From: Thermaerobacter marianensis
Lineage (GTDB): Bacteria > Bacillota > Sulfobacillia > DVGY01
Direction: 5' to 3'
Assembly: GCA_020724425.1 (NCBI GenBank)
Contig: DYGY01000018.1
Coordinates: 1-48,778 of the forward strand
DNA length: 48,778 nucleotides
The notes below the pieces were generated by a model, which saw only the letters and a program-made list of their open reading frames with translations, was not told the DNA's origin and did not search any database. Within the stretch, counting starts at the first letter, position 1. Every line of letters starts with the position of its first letter. The translations under genes and the position numbers were made by a program. Positions 1 through 7,952 of the stretch are shown in pieces.

Positions 1-3
1 TCG

Positions 4-43
4 CAAAAAAAACCTCGTGTTTTGCTTAATCAACACGAGGTTT
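4..43 (-). terminator. Rho-independent terminator downstream of thiT
   Basis: On the minus strand a 12-bp perfect stem (positions 32-43 with 10-21) is followed by a run of U at 9-5. It lies about 45 nt beyond the thiT stop. A second perfect 11-bp hairpin (56-66 with 71-81) sits between the stop codon and this terminator but has no U-run, so it may serve as an RNA-stabilising or backup structure. Confidence 0.9.
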
Positions 44-85
44 GTCTGCAGTCTGGAAGCTCTCTCAACCGAGAGAGCTTCTTCA

Positions 86-586
86 CTATACTCTAAATAA
101 TCTCTTAGGCAAGAAGGCAAATACCACTACAGCTATCAATGTTTCAAATAACATGTAGCTACCATTATACACTAGAGAATACATCCATACCTGCATACCT
201 TCCGGTGTGTACATATGCCAAAAGATTATTCCTGAGAGAAAATGCACCAGAAACCTACTAAGGGACCCTACTAACACCCCAATAACAGGTCTATTGACAA
301 AGAAACCAGCCACCCCAATAACAGCATAAGCAAGAACATAATCAAGAATAACCTGGAAAGGTGTAAGGATATACGCTCCAAAGAATAGCTGTATGGTACC
401 AAACAGAGCTCCAGCAATCAACCCGGCCCTACCACCAAATCGAAAAGCTACCAGAAAGATAGGTACCATACTACCAAGAGTCACAGAACCACCAAATGGC
501 GCCTGAAAAAACCGAATAAAATCAAGAACCACCGCCAATGACACCAACAACCCAATTTCGACAATCATCCGCGTACTTAAACGCAT
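86..586 (-). CDS. thiT: ECF transporter S component ThiT (thiamine uptake)
   Basis: This is a 166-residue, very hydrophobic protein with about six membrane segments. It matches the thiamine-specific substrate-binding subunit of group II energy-coupling factor transporters, which captures thiamine at the membrane and docks on a shared EcfAAT module encoded elsewhere. I chose the ATG at 586 because it has a strong Shine-Dalgarno (AGGGAGGA, 6 nt away) and gives the N-terminus MRLSTRM. A longer reading from 664 would run through the attenuator hairpin and has no ribosome site. A TPP riboswitch and terminator lie directly upstream, which supports thiamine as substrate. The thiamine kinase gene thiN lies next upstream on the same strand, so the pair forms a salvage pathway. 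Confidence 0.92.
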   Translation of the reverse strand: MRLSTRMIVEIGLLVSLAVVLDFIRFFQAPFGGSVTLGSMVPIFLVAFRFGGRAGLIAGALFGTIQLFFGAYILTPFQVILDYVLAYAVIGVAGFFVNRPVIGVLVGSLSRFLVHFLSGIIFWHMYTPEGMQVWMYSLVYNGSYMLFETLIAVVVFAFLPKRLFRV

Positions 587-615
587 AATCTGTCCTCCCT
601 TTCCTGCCACCGGGA

Positions 616-656
616 GTAAAAAAACCACTACCTCAGATACCGCAGAGGGAGTGGTT
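616..656 (-). terminator. Attenuator hairpin of the thiT TPP riboswitch
   Basis: The stem 645-656 with 623-634 (one mismatch) is followed on the minus strand by a run of seven U at 622-616. It lies between the TPP aptamer and the thiT start. The inferred logic is transcription termination when TPP is bound and read-through to thiT when TPP is low. Confidence 0.85.
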
Positions 657-664
657 ACACTCAC

Positions 665-750
665 CCGCTTCCCTACGCTGGAATTACCCAGATCAGGTTC
701 AAGGGTTAGTAGGTTCCCCTACTTCTCAGCCAGATGGCTCCCCTAGCGGC
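665..750 (-). promoter_or_regulatory. TPP riboswitch (thi-box aptamer)
   Basis: The minus strand carries the hallmark thi-box segments in order: GGCTGAGAAGTA, then ACCCTTGAACCTGAT, then CTGGGTAATTCCAGCGTAGGGAA. These are the conserved pyrimidine- and diphosphate-binding loops of the TPP aptamer. It is followed by an attenuator and then thiT. Confidence 0.96.
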
Positions 751-769
751 AGAATATTAGTCTACCTTT

Positions 770-798
770 ATATTAATACACTGAACTGCATAAAGCAA
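770..798 (-). promoter_or_regulatory. Putative sigma-A promoter for the thiT leader
   Basis: The minus strand reads TTGCTT (798-793), a 17-nt spacer, then TAATAT (775-770). Transcription would start about 15-20 nt before the TPP aptamer. The -35 overlaps the window just upstream of the thiN stop, so thiT can be transcribed apart from thiN. Confidence 0.55.
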
Positions 799-801
799 GG
801 A

Positions 802-1455
802 TCAGATGTCCAAAGATACCTGGATTACCATAGCTACACCCTTATTAAAGGATATCCTAGCCACATCCAAAACCTCATTGCTAACCGTTAATGTATTTCC
901 CTGCACAAGCCTATGCTCTGACAAGGGATATCTGGCCCCAGTAATGTTCAAGCCTTCAACCACCGAAGTTAAAGGCAAAACTGAGAAAATCCTACCACTT
1001 TCCTCTCTTAACTCTATAGGCACGGTACTAGCTTCCCTTACATACCCCACACCATTATCCATTAGGATATCTATCTGCATATCTGCTAGAGCAAAAGGCA
1101 CTAAAAGGAAGACATTGGCCAAAGTATGATCTAAACGTGTACCAGTAGCACCCAACAACAATACCTTATCAAATCCCTTTTCCTGAGCAAAACTTAAAGC
1201 CAGCTCAGTATCTGTATAATCCTTGTCCTCAGGATAAGCTAACTTGAATGCCCCCTTCTTTTCAAGCTCATTAACCCTTTCATAATCGGACACAGAATCA
1301 AAGTCACCTAAGACTATATCTGCTCTAATTCCGTTATCATAGACATAATCTATGCCTCTATCAACAGCAATTATATAATCATCAACTTTTAACTGATCCT
1401 TAAGAATACTAAAGGATATTACATCTCCTCCACTAATAATGACCGCTCTACGCAT
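802..1455 (-). CDS. thiN: Thiamine diphosphokinase
   Basis: This 217-residue protein fits the thiamine pyrophosphokinase family, which transfers diphosphate from ATP to thiamine to make TPP in the cytosol. Recognisable elements are the N-terminal GG nucleotide-binding strand (residues 9-10), GDFDS (about 51-55), KDYTDTE (about 78-84) and GATGTRLDHTLAN (about 102-114), the metal- and substrate-binding motifs of the catalytic domain; the C-terminal half is the beta-rich TPK B1-binding domain. The ATG at 1455 has a GGGGAG ribosome site. With thiT downstream it converts imported thiamine directly to cofactor. No TPP riboswitch precedes thiN itself; the riboswitch lies after it and acts only on thiT. 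Confidence 0.93.
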   Translation of the reverse strand: MRRAVIISGGDVISFSILKDQLKVDDYIIAVDRGIDYVYDNGIRADIVLGDFDSVSDYERVNELEKKGAFKLAYPEDKDYTDTELALSFAQEKGFDKVLLLGATGTRLDHTLANVFLLVPFALADMQIDILMDNGVGYVREASTVPIELREESGRIFSVLPLTSVVEGLNITGARYPLSEHRLVQGNTLTVSNEVLDVARISFNKGVAMVIQVSLDI

Positions 1456-1476
1456 ATTAAATCACTCCCCGCAAAC

Positions 1477-1485
1477 ATTATACCA
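1477..1485 (-). promoter_or_regulatory. Extended -10 promoter of thiN
   Basis: The minus strand reads TGG followed by a perfect TATAAT (1482-1477), an extended -10 element, about 22 nt before the thiN ATG. No good -35 is visible 16-18 nt upstream, which is usual for extended -10 promoters. Confidence 0.6.
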
Positions 1486-1584
1486 GAGTATCAAGCAAAC
1501 CCTAAAGATGGTGAAGGAAATCCTTCGTTAATCGAGAATATGCAAGAGTGGATTGTATGGAAAAGAAAAAGGGGGGAGTCATAT

Positions 1585-2655
1585 ATGGAAACAAAAGATT
1601 TTCTACGTTCCCTGGTTAATGCTGATGGAGTCTCAGGCTATGAAGCAGGCATCGCTGAACTCATAGAAGATGTATTCTTAGAATTCTGTGATTCCGTTGA
1701 AAGAGATAAACTGGGCAACCTTATCGCTCTTAAAAGAGGTGAAGGTAGCAACCCTCGTCCAAAAATCATGCTAGCAGCACATATGGATGAAATAGGTCTC
1801 ATTGTAACCAAAATTGATGAGGATGGATTTCTACGCTTTACCGAAGTTGGTGGCTTTGACCCAAGAACCCTATTAGCCCAGGAAGTAACTGTCCATGGAA
1901 GAAGGAAATTACCAGGGATTATTGGAGTTAAACCTCCACACATTGTTTCACCAGAAGAAAGCAAAAAAGCAACACCCATGAACGAGATGTTCATTGATAT
2001 TGGTCTACCGGAAAAAGAAGCTAGAGAACTGGTATCTGTAGGTGACACCATCACCATTAACAGGAGATTCACTGAGATGCAAAATAACTCGGCTTTTGCC
2101 AAGGCATTCGATGACAGAGCTGGTGTTGCCGTTCTCCATACAACCATGAAACAACTAAGTAACCTAAAACACAAAGCAGATATCTTCTTTGTAGCAACTG
2201 TTCAGGAAGAAATTACCTTGGGCGGGGCTTTTGTGAGTACATATGGGTTAATACCAGACATCGGTATTGCCATAGATGTTGGTCATGGTAATTTCCCCGG
2301 CTCGGCAGAATATGAGACCATCGAGATGGGTAAAGGACCTGGTATCTCTATGGGTGCTAACATCCACCCATATGTATACAAGGAACTGATTGCCACAGCA
2401 GAAACTCATAAGATTTCCCATCAAAAAGAGATAGTACCGGGTGCATCAGGAACAGATGCCTGGGCCATGCAAATCGTTAGGGAAGGTGTCGCCACTGCTG
2501 TCATATCCATTCCTCTAAGATATATGCATACATCAGTAGAGACTCTAGTACTTGATGATATCGAGGAAACAGGACGTCTCTTGGCCCACTTCTTAACACG
2601 AATAGATGTAGACTGGATGGGAGGGCTTGGCTATGTTGATACAGAGGTTAAGTGA
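1585..2655 (+). CDS. M42 family metallopeptidase (glutamyl/deblocking aminopeptidase type), first of three
   Basis: This 356-residue co-catalytic zinc aminopeptidase belongs to the M42 (FrvX/YsdC/TET) family, which trims N-terminal residues from peptides in large cytosolic oligomers. The metal and catalytic residues are all present: AHMDE (His about 66), KAFDDR (bridging Asp), VQEE (general base Glu then metal Glu), the Asp of AIDVGHG and the His of RYMHTS. The start at 1585 is preceded by GGGGGGAG at 1571-1577; an upstream in-frame ATG at 1540 lacks a ribosome site. The next paralogue starts inside its last codons, so the three genes form one operon and are probably translationally coupled. 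It is the most divergent of the three, with IT in place of IG/VG after the QEE motif. Confidence 0.9.
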   Translation: METKDFLRSLVNADGVSGYEAGIAELIEDVFLEFCDSVERDKLGNLIALKRGEGSNPRPKIMLAAHMDEIGLIVTKIDEDGFLRFTEVGGFDPRTLLAQEVTVHGRRKLPGIIGVKPPHIVSPEESKKATPMNEMFIDIGLPEKEARELVSVGDTITINRRFTEMQNNSAFAKAFDDRAGVAVLHTTMKQLSNLKHKADIFFVATVQEEITLGGAFVSTYGLIPDIGIAIDVGHGNFPGSAEYETIEMGKGPGISMGANIHPYVYKELIATAETHKISHQKEIVPGASGTDAWAMQIVREGVATAVISIPLRYMHTSVETLVLDDIEETGRLLAHFLTRIDVDWMGGLGYVDTEVK

Positions 2656-3670
2656 AGCCTTCGGAGTATCAGGTAACGAGGAAGAAGTACGTAACCTAAT
2701 CCTTGAAGAGGCTAAACCATATATCAACCACTACTGGATTGATGCTCTAGGTAACCTAATCGTCTATAAGGGGCCTAAAGAAGGTAAAGAAGCAAATCTA
2801 CCAAAGATCATGTTAGCTGCCCATATGGATGAGATAGGTTTCATGATCTCCCATATAGAGAATAACGGGCTGCTTCGCTTTGAGAAGGTCGGTGGAATTG
2901 ATGATCGCATCCTTCCTAGCAAGGAAGTCATAGTTGGCAAAGAAAAAATCCCTGGAGTTATTGGCCTAAAAGCCATCCATCTCCAGAAACCTCATGAAAG
3001 ACAACAGGTAATGTCTTCAGACCAGCTGCTAATCGATATTGGCGCTAGAAGCAAAGAACAAGCAGAGAAACTAGTTAAGATAGGTGACTATGCTACCTTC
3101 ACACCCAGATTCTCAGATTTCGGTAAGGATCTGCTTAAGGGGAAAGCCTTTGATGATCGAGTAGGCTGTGCAGTTCTTTTAGAACTCTTAAAAGAAGATC
3201 TTCCGGTACACCTCTATGCAGCCTTCACCGTTCAGGAAGAAATCGGTCTTAGAGGCGCAGGAGTAGCGGCATACAGAATTAACCCAGACTATGCTTTCAC
3301 TGTAGAGGGTACAACCTGTGCTGATATACCAGTATCAGAGGAACACAATAAGGTAACGCGTTTAGGAAGGGGACCAGCCATTAGTTTTATGGATCGAACC
3401 TCCATAGCTGATCGTGATCTAGTCAGGACCATGATTCAACAGGCAGAAGAACACAACATCCCTTATCAATGGAGGGAAACTACCTTTGGTGGTAATGATG
3501 CCGGAAGAATTCACACAACTAGGGAAGGAATTAAGACTGCTTCAATAGCTGTTCCTGCCCGTTATATACATTCACCACAGTCAGTTATCAATGTTAATGA
3601 CTTTAACAACACTGTTAAGCTTTTAAGTTATACCTTAACTAGAATCGGTAAGGGAGGTATTGTGAAATGA
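2633..3670 (+). CDS. M42 family metallopeptidase, second of three
   Basis: A 345-residue M42 aminopeptidase paralogous to its two neighbours. The ligand set is complete: AHMDE, KAFDDR, VQEEIGLRGA, a Glu rather than Asp in the VEGTT metal position (known as an allowed alternative in the family), and the His of RYIHSP. I place the start at ATG 2633, 7 nt after GGGAGGG; a TTG at 2627 lies too close to that site. The gene overlaps the end of the first paralogue by 23 nt and its stop overlaps the next start in an ATGA. Substrate preference cannot be read from the sequence; family members range from acidic to broad hydrophobic specificity. Confidence 0.9.
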   Translation: MLIQRLSEAFGVSGNEEEVRNLILEEAKPYINHYWIDALGNLIVYKGPKEGKEANLPKIMLAAHMDEIGFMISHIENNGLLRFEKVGGIDDRILPSKEVIVGKEKIPGVIGLKAIHLQKPHERQQVMSSDQLLIDIGARSKEQAEKLVKIGDYATFTPRFSDFGKDLLKGKAFDDRVGCAVLLELLKEDLPVHLYAAFTVQEEIGLRGAGVAAYRINPDYAFTVEGTTCADIPVSEEHNKVTRLGRGPAISFMDRTSIADRDLVRTMIQQAEEHNIPYQWRETTFGGNDAGRIHTTREGIKTASIAVPARYIHSPQSVINVNDFNNTVKLLSYTLTRIGKGGIVK

Positions 3671-4671
3671 AAGAAATGATTAGACGCTTCACCGAAGCTT
3701 ATGGTCCCTCAGGTAACGAACTCGTTAGAGATATAATTACCGAGGAAATAAAGGATTACGCTGATGAAATAAGAGTAGATGCCTTAGGTAACCTCATCGC
3801 CATTAAGAGACCCACTGGCAATGATTCTGGCAAAACTATCATGGTTGATGCCCATATGGATGAAATAGGGTTAGTCATAACTCATATAGATGAAAAGGGC
3901 TTCCTCCGCTTCACAAACGTAGGTGGCATATCTCCTAGTGTCACCATGGGGCAAAGAGTTATCTTCGCTAATGGAACCATCGGTGTCATTGGCATTGAAG
4001 TAAAGGATGTGGAAGGACCTAAAGATATCAAACTAGAAAAGATGTTCATTGATATTGGTGCTTCCTCTAGAGAAGAAGCTAGGGAACTAGTAGAGGTCGG
4101 AGATATCTGCACCTATCATCGCCCTCTAGAAATGGCAAAAGATCGCTTAATAGCCAAAGCAATGGATGATCGCATCGGTTGTGTAGCCATAGCGCAAACA
4201 TTAAAAGAACTAAAAGAAACGCCCCATACCATAGCTTTTGTATTTGCTGCTCAAGAAGAAGTAGGGTTAAGAGGAGCTACCACTGCAGCATACCAGATCA
4301 ATCCCGATTTTGCCATTGCCGTAGATATCACCGTAACTAGTGATACACCCAAAGGCCATACAATGGAAATAGATCTTGGTAAAGGTACTGCCATAAAAAT
4401 TAAAGATCGCTCCATGATAACTCAACCCAAAGTCAAAGATATGCTGATAAAAACAGCAAAAGAAAACAATATTCCTTATCAGCTAGAAGTACTAGAATTC
4501 GGTGGTACAGATGCCGGAGCCATCAATCTTTCCAGAGGTGGTGTACCAGCAGGTGTATTATCAATCCCCTGCCGCTATGCGCATACACCTAATGAAATGG
4601 TAGATTTAAGAGATGTCCAGGCGACCATTGATCTCTTAAAAATAGTATTATCACAACCATTTGAACTATAA
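3667..4671 (+). CDS. M42 family metallopeptidase, third of three
   Basis: A 334-residue M42 aminopeptidase with AHMDE, KAMDDR, AQEEVGLRGA, the Asp of AVDITVTSD and the His of RYAHTP, so it should be catalytically competent. The ATG shares bases with the TGA of the preceding gene (ATGA), a layout typical of coupled translation and of subunits made in fixed ratio. The operon ends at a hairpin shared with the convergent comEA gene. The three paralogues could form one hetero-oligomeric peptidase or three homo-oligomers with different specificities; the sequence does not decide. Confidence 0.9.
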   Translation: MKEMIRRFTEAYGPSGNELVRDIITEEIKDYADEIRVDALGNLIAIKRPTGNDSGKTIMVDAHMDEIGLVITHIDEKGFLRFTNVGGISPSVTMGQRVIFANGTIGVIGIEVKDVEGPKDIKLEKMFIDIGASSREEARELVEVGDICTYHRPLEMAKDRLIAKAMDDRIGCVAIAQTLKELKETPHTIAFVFAAQEEVGLRGATTAAYQINPDFAIAVDITVTSDTPKGHTMEIDLGKGTAIKIKDRSMITQPKVKDMLIKTAKENNIPYQLEVLEFGGTDAGAINLSRGGVPAGVLSIPCRYAHTPNEMVDLRDVQATIDLLKIVLSQPFEL

Positions 4672-4718
4672 AGTGTTGAAGGGGTAGCCAAGCTACCCCT
4701 TCATTAGGGCCCAACACT
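4672..4718. terminator. Nested inverted repeat between convergent genes (likely bidirectional terminator)
   Basis: An inner perfect 10-bp stem (4679-4688 with 4692-4701, loop CAA) is embedded in an outer 7-bp repeat (4672-4678 with 4712-4718). It separates the plus-strand peptidase operon from comEA on the minus strand and overlaps the comEA stop. U-runs are weak on both strands, so termination efficiency is uncertain. Confidence 0.6.
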
Positions 4719-5246
4719 TATATACTCCCTCAGATTCTCTAACGTCTTTTCCCCTATCCCACTCACCTTAGTTAGCTCTTCAACCGTTCTAAAGGAACCA
4801 TAACGAGCCCTGTAATCAATTATCCTCTGAGCCAAAGCAGGTCCAATTCCGGGTAAGGACTCTAACTCAGCCTGACTTGCTGTATTAATGTTAATTCTCC
4901 CATCGCCCTTTTCCACTATTTCACCGATTTCAGGTATATATACTCTTTGACCATCTTCTAAGAGACTTGCCAGATTAATTGCATCAAGATCGGCTTTTTC
5001 TGTAGCTCCTCCCGCCAACTCAACTAAGTGAAACAGGCGATCTTGTGGAGAGATTTGATATACCCCTGGTGTTTGTACCTGACCTGCAATATGCACATAT
5101 ATTTTTCTTTCTTCAAACACTATTTCTGCAGGTTCTTCTTGCCACTGTCCCTTAATAATAGATTGACCATATGACCATAGTGAAGATAAAGCTAGAACCA
5201 TAATCAGGAGAGTAATGAATATCTTTTCTTTAGCAAAAGAACCCAT
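4704..5246 (-). CDS. comEA: ComEA family DNA-uptake protein
   Basis: The 180-residue protein has one N-terminal membrane anchor (residues about 8-27), an extracytoplasmic SLBB-like domain (about 50-110, with VHIAGQVQTPGVY) and a C-terminal helix-hairpin-helix pair (about 117-178: ININTASQAELESLPGIG and LTKVSGIGEKTLENL). In ComEA this HhH domain binds double-stranded DNA at the cell surface and hands it to the ComEC channel. No comEC or other competence gene is visible next to it, so function in transformation is unproven; a solitary comEA after leuS is common in this group. The ATG at 5246 has AAAGGAG 7 nt upstream, but both lie inside a long hairpin. Confidence 0.88.
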   Translation of the reverse strand: MGSFAKEKIFITLLIMVLALSSLWSYGQSIIKGQWQEEPAEIVFEERKIYVHIAGQVQTPGVYQISPQDRLFHLVELAGGATEKADLDAINLASLLEDGQRVYIPEIGEIVEKGDGRININTASQAELESLPGIGPALAQRIIDYRARYGSFRTVEELTKVSGIGEKTLENLREYISVGP

Positions 5247-5280
5247 AGATATGCTCCTTTCAAGGATATACCTATGGGTT
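5240..5280 (-). promoter_or_regulatory. Hairpin burying the comEA ribosome site and start codon
   Basis: A perfect 9-bp outer stem (5272-5280 with 5240-5248) continues through three further pairs and a TCCT/AGGA inner stem. The comEA Shine-Dalgarno (about 5256-5262) and the AUG (5246-5244) are both within it. On the minus strand the repeat is followed by CUUUUGC, so it may double as a weak leuS terminator. Confidence 0.6.
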
Positions 5281-5303
5281 CTTCATTTGTTAAATATTTC
5301 CTG

Positions 5304-7778
5304 TTAGCGAACTACAATATTTACTAACCTATCTGGGACAACAATCACCTTAACTATTTGCTTACCTTCAATATATGCTTTAACTCTCTCCTGATTTAAC
5401 ATAACCTCTTCTAACTCATCCTTAGAGAGATTAACAGGAACTTCAACCCTACCTCTTACCTTACCATTAATCTGAACAACCACTGTTGTCACATCAAGAA
5501 TCAAAGCTCTATCATCATAGTCAGGCCATTGAGCCAGATGAATGCTCTCAGTATAACCTAGTCTCTCCCACAACTCCTCGGTGATAAAAGGAGCAAAAGG
5601 TGCAAGAAGTAGCAACAGACTCTCAATACTTTCCCTGAGAACAGCCTTATCCTGAGCCTCAGCCGATACATTCTCACGATAGCCATAAAGAGCATTAACA
5701 AGCTCCATAATGGCACTAATGGCTGTATTAAAATTAAACCTATCACCAACATCCTCAGTAACCTTCTTGATGGCCCAGTGAGTCATCCTTCGGAGTTCCT
5801 GACTCTCTCTGCTTAGTTCACTAAACTTAATTTCCATATCTTTAATTACGGGCTCATAATGGCTAACAATACGCCAGACTCGTTGAACAAAGCGATAGGC
5901 TCCCTCAACACCCGCATCTGACCAGTCAAGATCTTTCTCTGGTGGAGAGGCAAAAAGGATAAAGATTCTAGTAGCATCTGCACCATATTTGGTCAGAATA
6001 TGGTCTGGACTCACAACATTACCCTTAGACTTTGACATTTTAGCGCCATCTTTGATGACCATGCCCTGAGTCAAAAGATTGGTGAATGGTTCAACAGCTC
6101 TTAAATATCCTGCATCATGCAAAACCTTGGTGATAAAGCGAGAATATAGTAAGTGCAAGACCGCATGTTCAATACCACCAATATATTGATCTACAGGTAA
6201 CCAGTAGTTAGCTATCTCAGGCCTAAACGGTGCAAGGGTACCTTTAGGATCAGTGTACCTCATGTAATACCATGAAGAACAAACAAAGGTATCCATTGTA
6301 TCTGTTTCCCTACGAGCTAAACCTCCACAACTAGGACAGGTAGTATGGATGAACTCTTCATGCTTGGCTAGAGGTGAACCACCTTCTTTAAATTCCACAT
6401 CCTTAGGTAGCATAACCGGTAGTTCCTCAGTAGGTACAGGAACAACACCACAGCTATCACAGTATACCATAGGAATAGGGGCACCCCAGTATCTCTGCCT
6501 ACTAATCAGCCAGTCTCTTAGACGATAGGTAACCATAAACCTACCTGTACCCTCTTTTTCTAAGAAGGAAACAACCTCTTTTTTGCCTTCTTCCGATGGT
6601 AGACCATCAAACTGACCAGAGCTTACCATAACTCCCGGTTCAACATAAGGTCCTGCTATCTCACTATCAGCTTTAATAACTTGGCGAATTGGTAGGTTAT
6701 ACTTCTTAGCAAATTCGTAATCTCGTTCATCATGAGCAGGTACACCCATTACTGCTCCAGTACCATACTCATATAGAACATAATTCCCTACCCAGATTGG
6801 AACCTCTTCACCGTTTACTGGATTCTTAGCAAACGAGCCAATAGAGAGGCCTTCTTTATCTGCTTCTGTTCTCTCAAGTTCACTCATTTCAGTAACGCGC
6901 TTAACAAACTCTTCTACCAATGGTTTCTGTTCTTCAGTAGTGAGTTTTTCAACTAAGGGATGTTCCGGAGCTAACACCATATAGGTAACGCCAAAGAGTG
7001 TATCAGGCCTGGTAGTAAAAACCTTGATCGTATCATTGGTTACCGGTACAGAAAATTCAACCTCGGCACCTTCACTTCTACCAATCCAGTTCTCCTGCAT
7101 TACGCGGACACGTTCTGGCCAACCTTCCAACAGCTTAAGATCATCTAATAGTCGATCTGCATACTTGGTAATCTTAAAGAACCATTGAGAAAGATTCTTC
7201 TTAACCACTGTACTAGAGCAACGCCAACAGGCACCATCTTCCACCTGTTCATTGGCCAAAACGGTTTGACAGGAAGGACACCAGTTAACACCAGCTTCCT
7301 TTTTCTCAACAAGACCTAACTTGTATAACTCTAAGAACAACCATTGAGTCCACTTATAATAGTCAGGATCACAGGTCTTAACCTCTCTATCCCAATCATA
7401 AGTTACACCTAATTCTTTTAGTTGTTCCTCCATACTAGCAATATTGGCATAGGTCCATTCTGATGGATGAACACCTCTATCTATAGCTGCGTTTTCCGCA
7501 GGTAAACCAAATGCATCAAAACCCATGGGGTGAAGGACATTGTATCCCTGCATATTCTTATACCTTGCTATCACATCACCAATGCTGTAGTTGCGAACAT
7601 GTCCCATATGCAGCTTTCCTGATGGGTATGGAAACATCTCAAGTACATAATACTTAGGTTTCTCAGTAGCATCAGTTACCTTATTGAGACCTCTTTCTTC
7701 CCAACTCTTTTTCCACTTCTTCTCAATAGTCGAAAAATCATAATTGAAAGCATTTACATAAGTCTTCTCGACTGCCAT
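5304..7778 (-). CDS. leuS: Leucyl-tRNA synthetase
   Basis: This 824-residue class I synthetase charges tRNA-Leu. Visible features are the HIGH-type motif in [13 protein letters not shown] (about 42-55), zinc-binding pairs CPSC...CWRC (about 165-190), the CP1 editing domain with [13 protein letters not shown], a second CDSC...CPSCGG cluster, the KMSKSKGN loop (about 572-579), and the C-terminal anticodon-binding and tRNA-contact domains ending in [12 protein letters not shown] use the ATG at 7778 (GGGGAGGA site); a TTG at 7793 overlaps that site and was rejected. Expression is controlled by its own promoter and a T-box leader that, unusually, contains a tRNA-Ala gene. The gene precedes comEA by about 57 nt. 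Confidence 0.97.
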   Translation of the reverse strand: MAVEKTYVNAFNYDFSTIEKKWKKSWEERGLNKVTDATEKPKYYVLEMFPYPSGKLHMGHVRNYSIGDVIARYKNMQGYNVLHPMGFDAFGLPAENAAIDRGVHPSEWTYANIASMEEQLKELGVTYDWDREVKTCDPDYYKWTQWLFLELYKLGLVEKKEAGVNWCPSCQTVLANEQVEDGACWRCSSTVVKKNLSQWFFKITKYADRLLDDLKLLEGWPERVRVMQENWIGRSEGAEVEFSVPVTNDTIKVFTTRPDTLFGVTYMVLAPEHPLVEKLTTEEQKPLVEEFVKRVTEMSELERTEADKEGLSIGSFAKNPVNGEEVPIWVGNYVLYEYGTGAVMGVPAHDERDYEFAKKYNLPIRQVIKADSEIAGPYVEPGVMVSSGQFDGLPSEEGKKEVVSFLEKEGTGRFMVTYRLRDWLISRQRYWGAPIPMVYCDSCGVVPVPTEELPVMLPKDVEFKEGGSPLAKHEEFIHTTCPSCGGLARRETDTMDTFVCSSWYYMRYTDPKGTLAPFRPEIANYWLPVDQYIGGIEHAVLHLLYSRFITKVLHDAGYLRAVEPFTNLLTQGMVIKDGAKMSKSKGNVVSPDHILTKYGADATRIFILFASPPEKDLDWSDAGVEGAYRFVQRVWRIVSHYEPVIKDMEIKFSELSRESQELRRMTHWAIKKVTEDVGDRFNFNTAISAIMELVNALYGYRENVSAEAQDKAVLRESIESLLLLLAPFAPFITEELWERLGYTESIHLAQWPDYDDRALILDVTTVVVQINGKVRGRVEVPVNLSKDELEEVMLNQERVKAYIEGKQIVKVIVVPDRLVNIVVR

Positions 7779-7803
7779 TGTAATCCTCCCCAATGATTGA
7801 AAT

Positions 7804-7837
7804 ACAAAAAACCCTCATCCTCAAAGGGACGAGGGTT
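7804..7837 (-). terminator. Attenuator of the leuS T-box
   Basis: The stem AACCCUC(GUCC) pairs 7837-7827 with 7820-7810 and is followed by a U-run at 7809-7805. Its 5' strand overlaps the antiterminator strand that pairs with the T-box, so the two folds exclude each other. It ends 26 nt before the leuS ATG. Confidence 0.92.
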
Positions 7838-7879
7838 AGCTCGCGGTACCACCCTGATTGATAACTAGATATAAAGATG

Positions 7880-7952
7880 TGGAGCGGATGGGGATCGAAC
7901 CCACGACCTCATGAATGCCATTCATGCGCTCTCCCAACTGAGCTACCGCCCC
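7880..7952 (-). tRNA. tRNA-Ala(GGC), nested inside the leuS T-box leader
   Basis: This 73-nt cloverleaf is complete. The 7-bp acceptor stem contains G3-U70, the alanine identity pair, as the only wobble. The D arm is GCTC/GAGC, the anticodon arm CATGA-ATGGCAT-TCATG has anticodon GGC, and a 5-nt variable loop and T arm GTGGG-TTCGATC-CCCAT follow. The discriminator is A and CCA is not encoded (CAT follows), so RNase Z cleavage and CCA addition would be needed. It lies within the leuS leader, downstream of the leuS promoter and upstream of the attenuator, so it should be transcribed whether or not leuS is read through. All identity elements look intact, which argues for a functional gene rather than a relic. 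Confidence 0.95.

Noticed and set aside
587-664. Longer N-terminus of ThiT from 664
   Set aside because: It would translate the attenuator hairpin and has no ribosome site; ATG 586 has AGGGAGGA at good spacing.
1638-2174. Long open frame on the strand opposite the first M42 gene
   Set aside because: It mirrors the coding gene, has a low-complexity serine/proline-rich product and no ribosome site.
4672-4718. Nested repeat as an attachment site or IS end
   Set aside because: It lies exactly between convergent stop codons, as expected for a terminator, with no flanking duplication.
7880-7952. The embedded tRNA as the T-box's own ligand (an alanine T-box)
   Set aside because: The specifier side reads GAACTC, giving CTC (Leu), the gene downstream is leuS, and anticodon GGC would require a GCC specifier in that loop.
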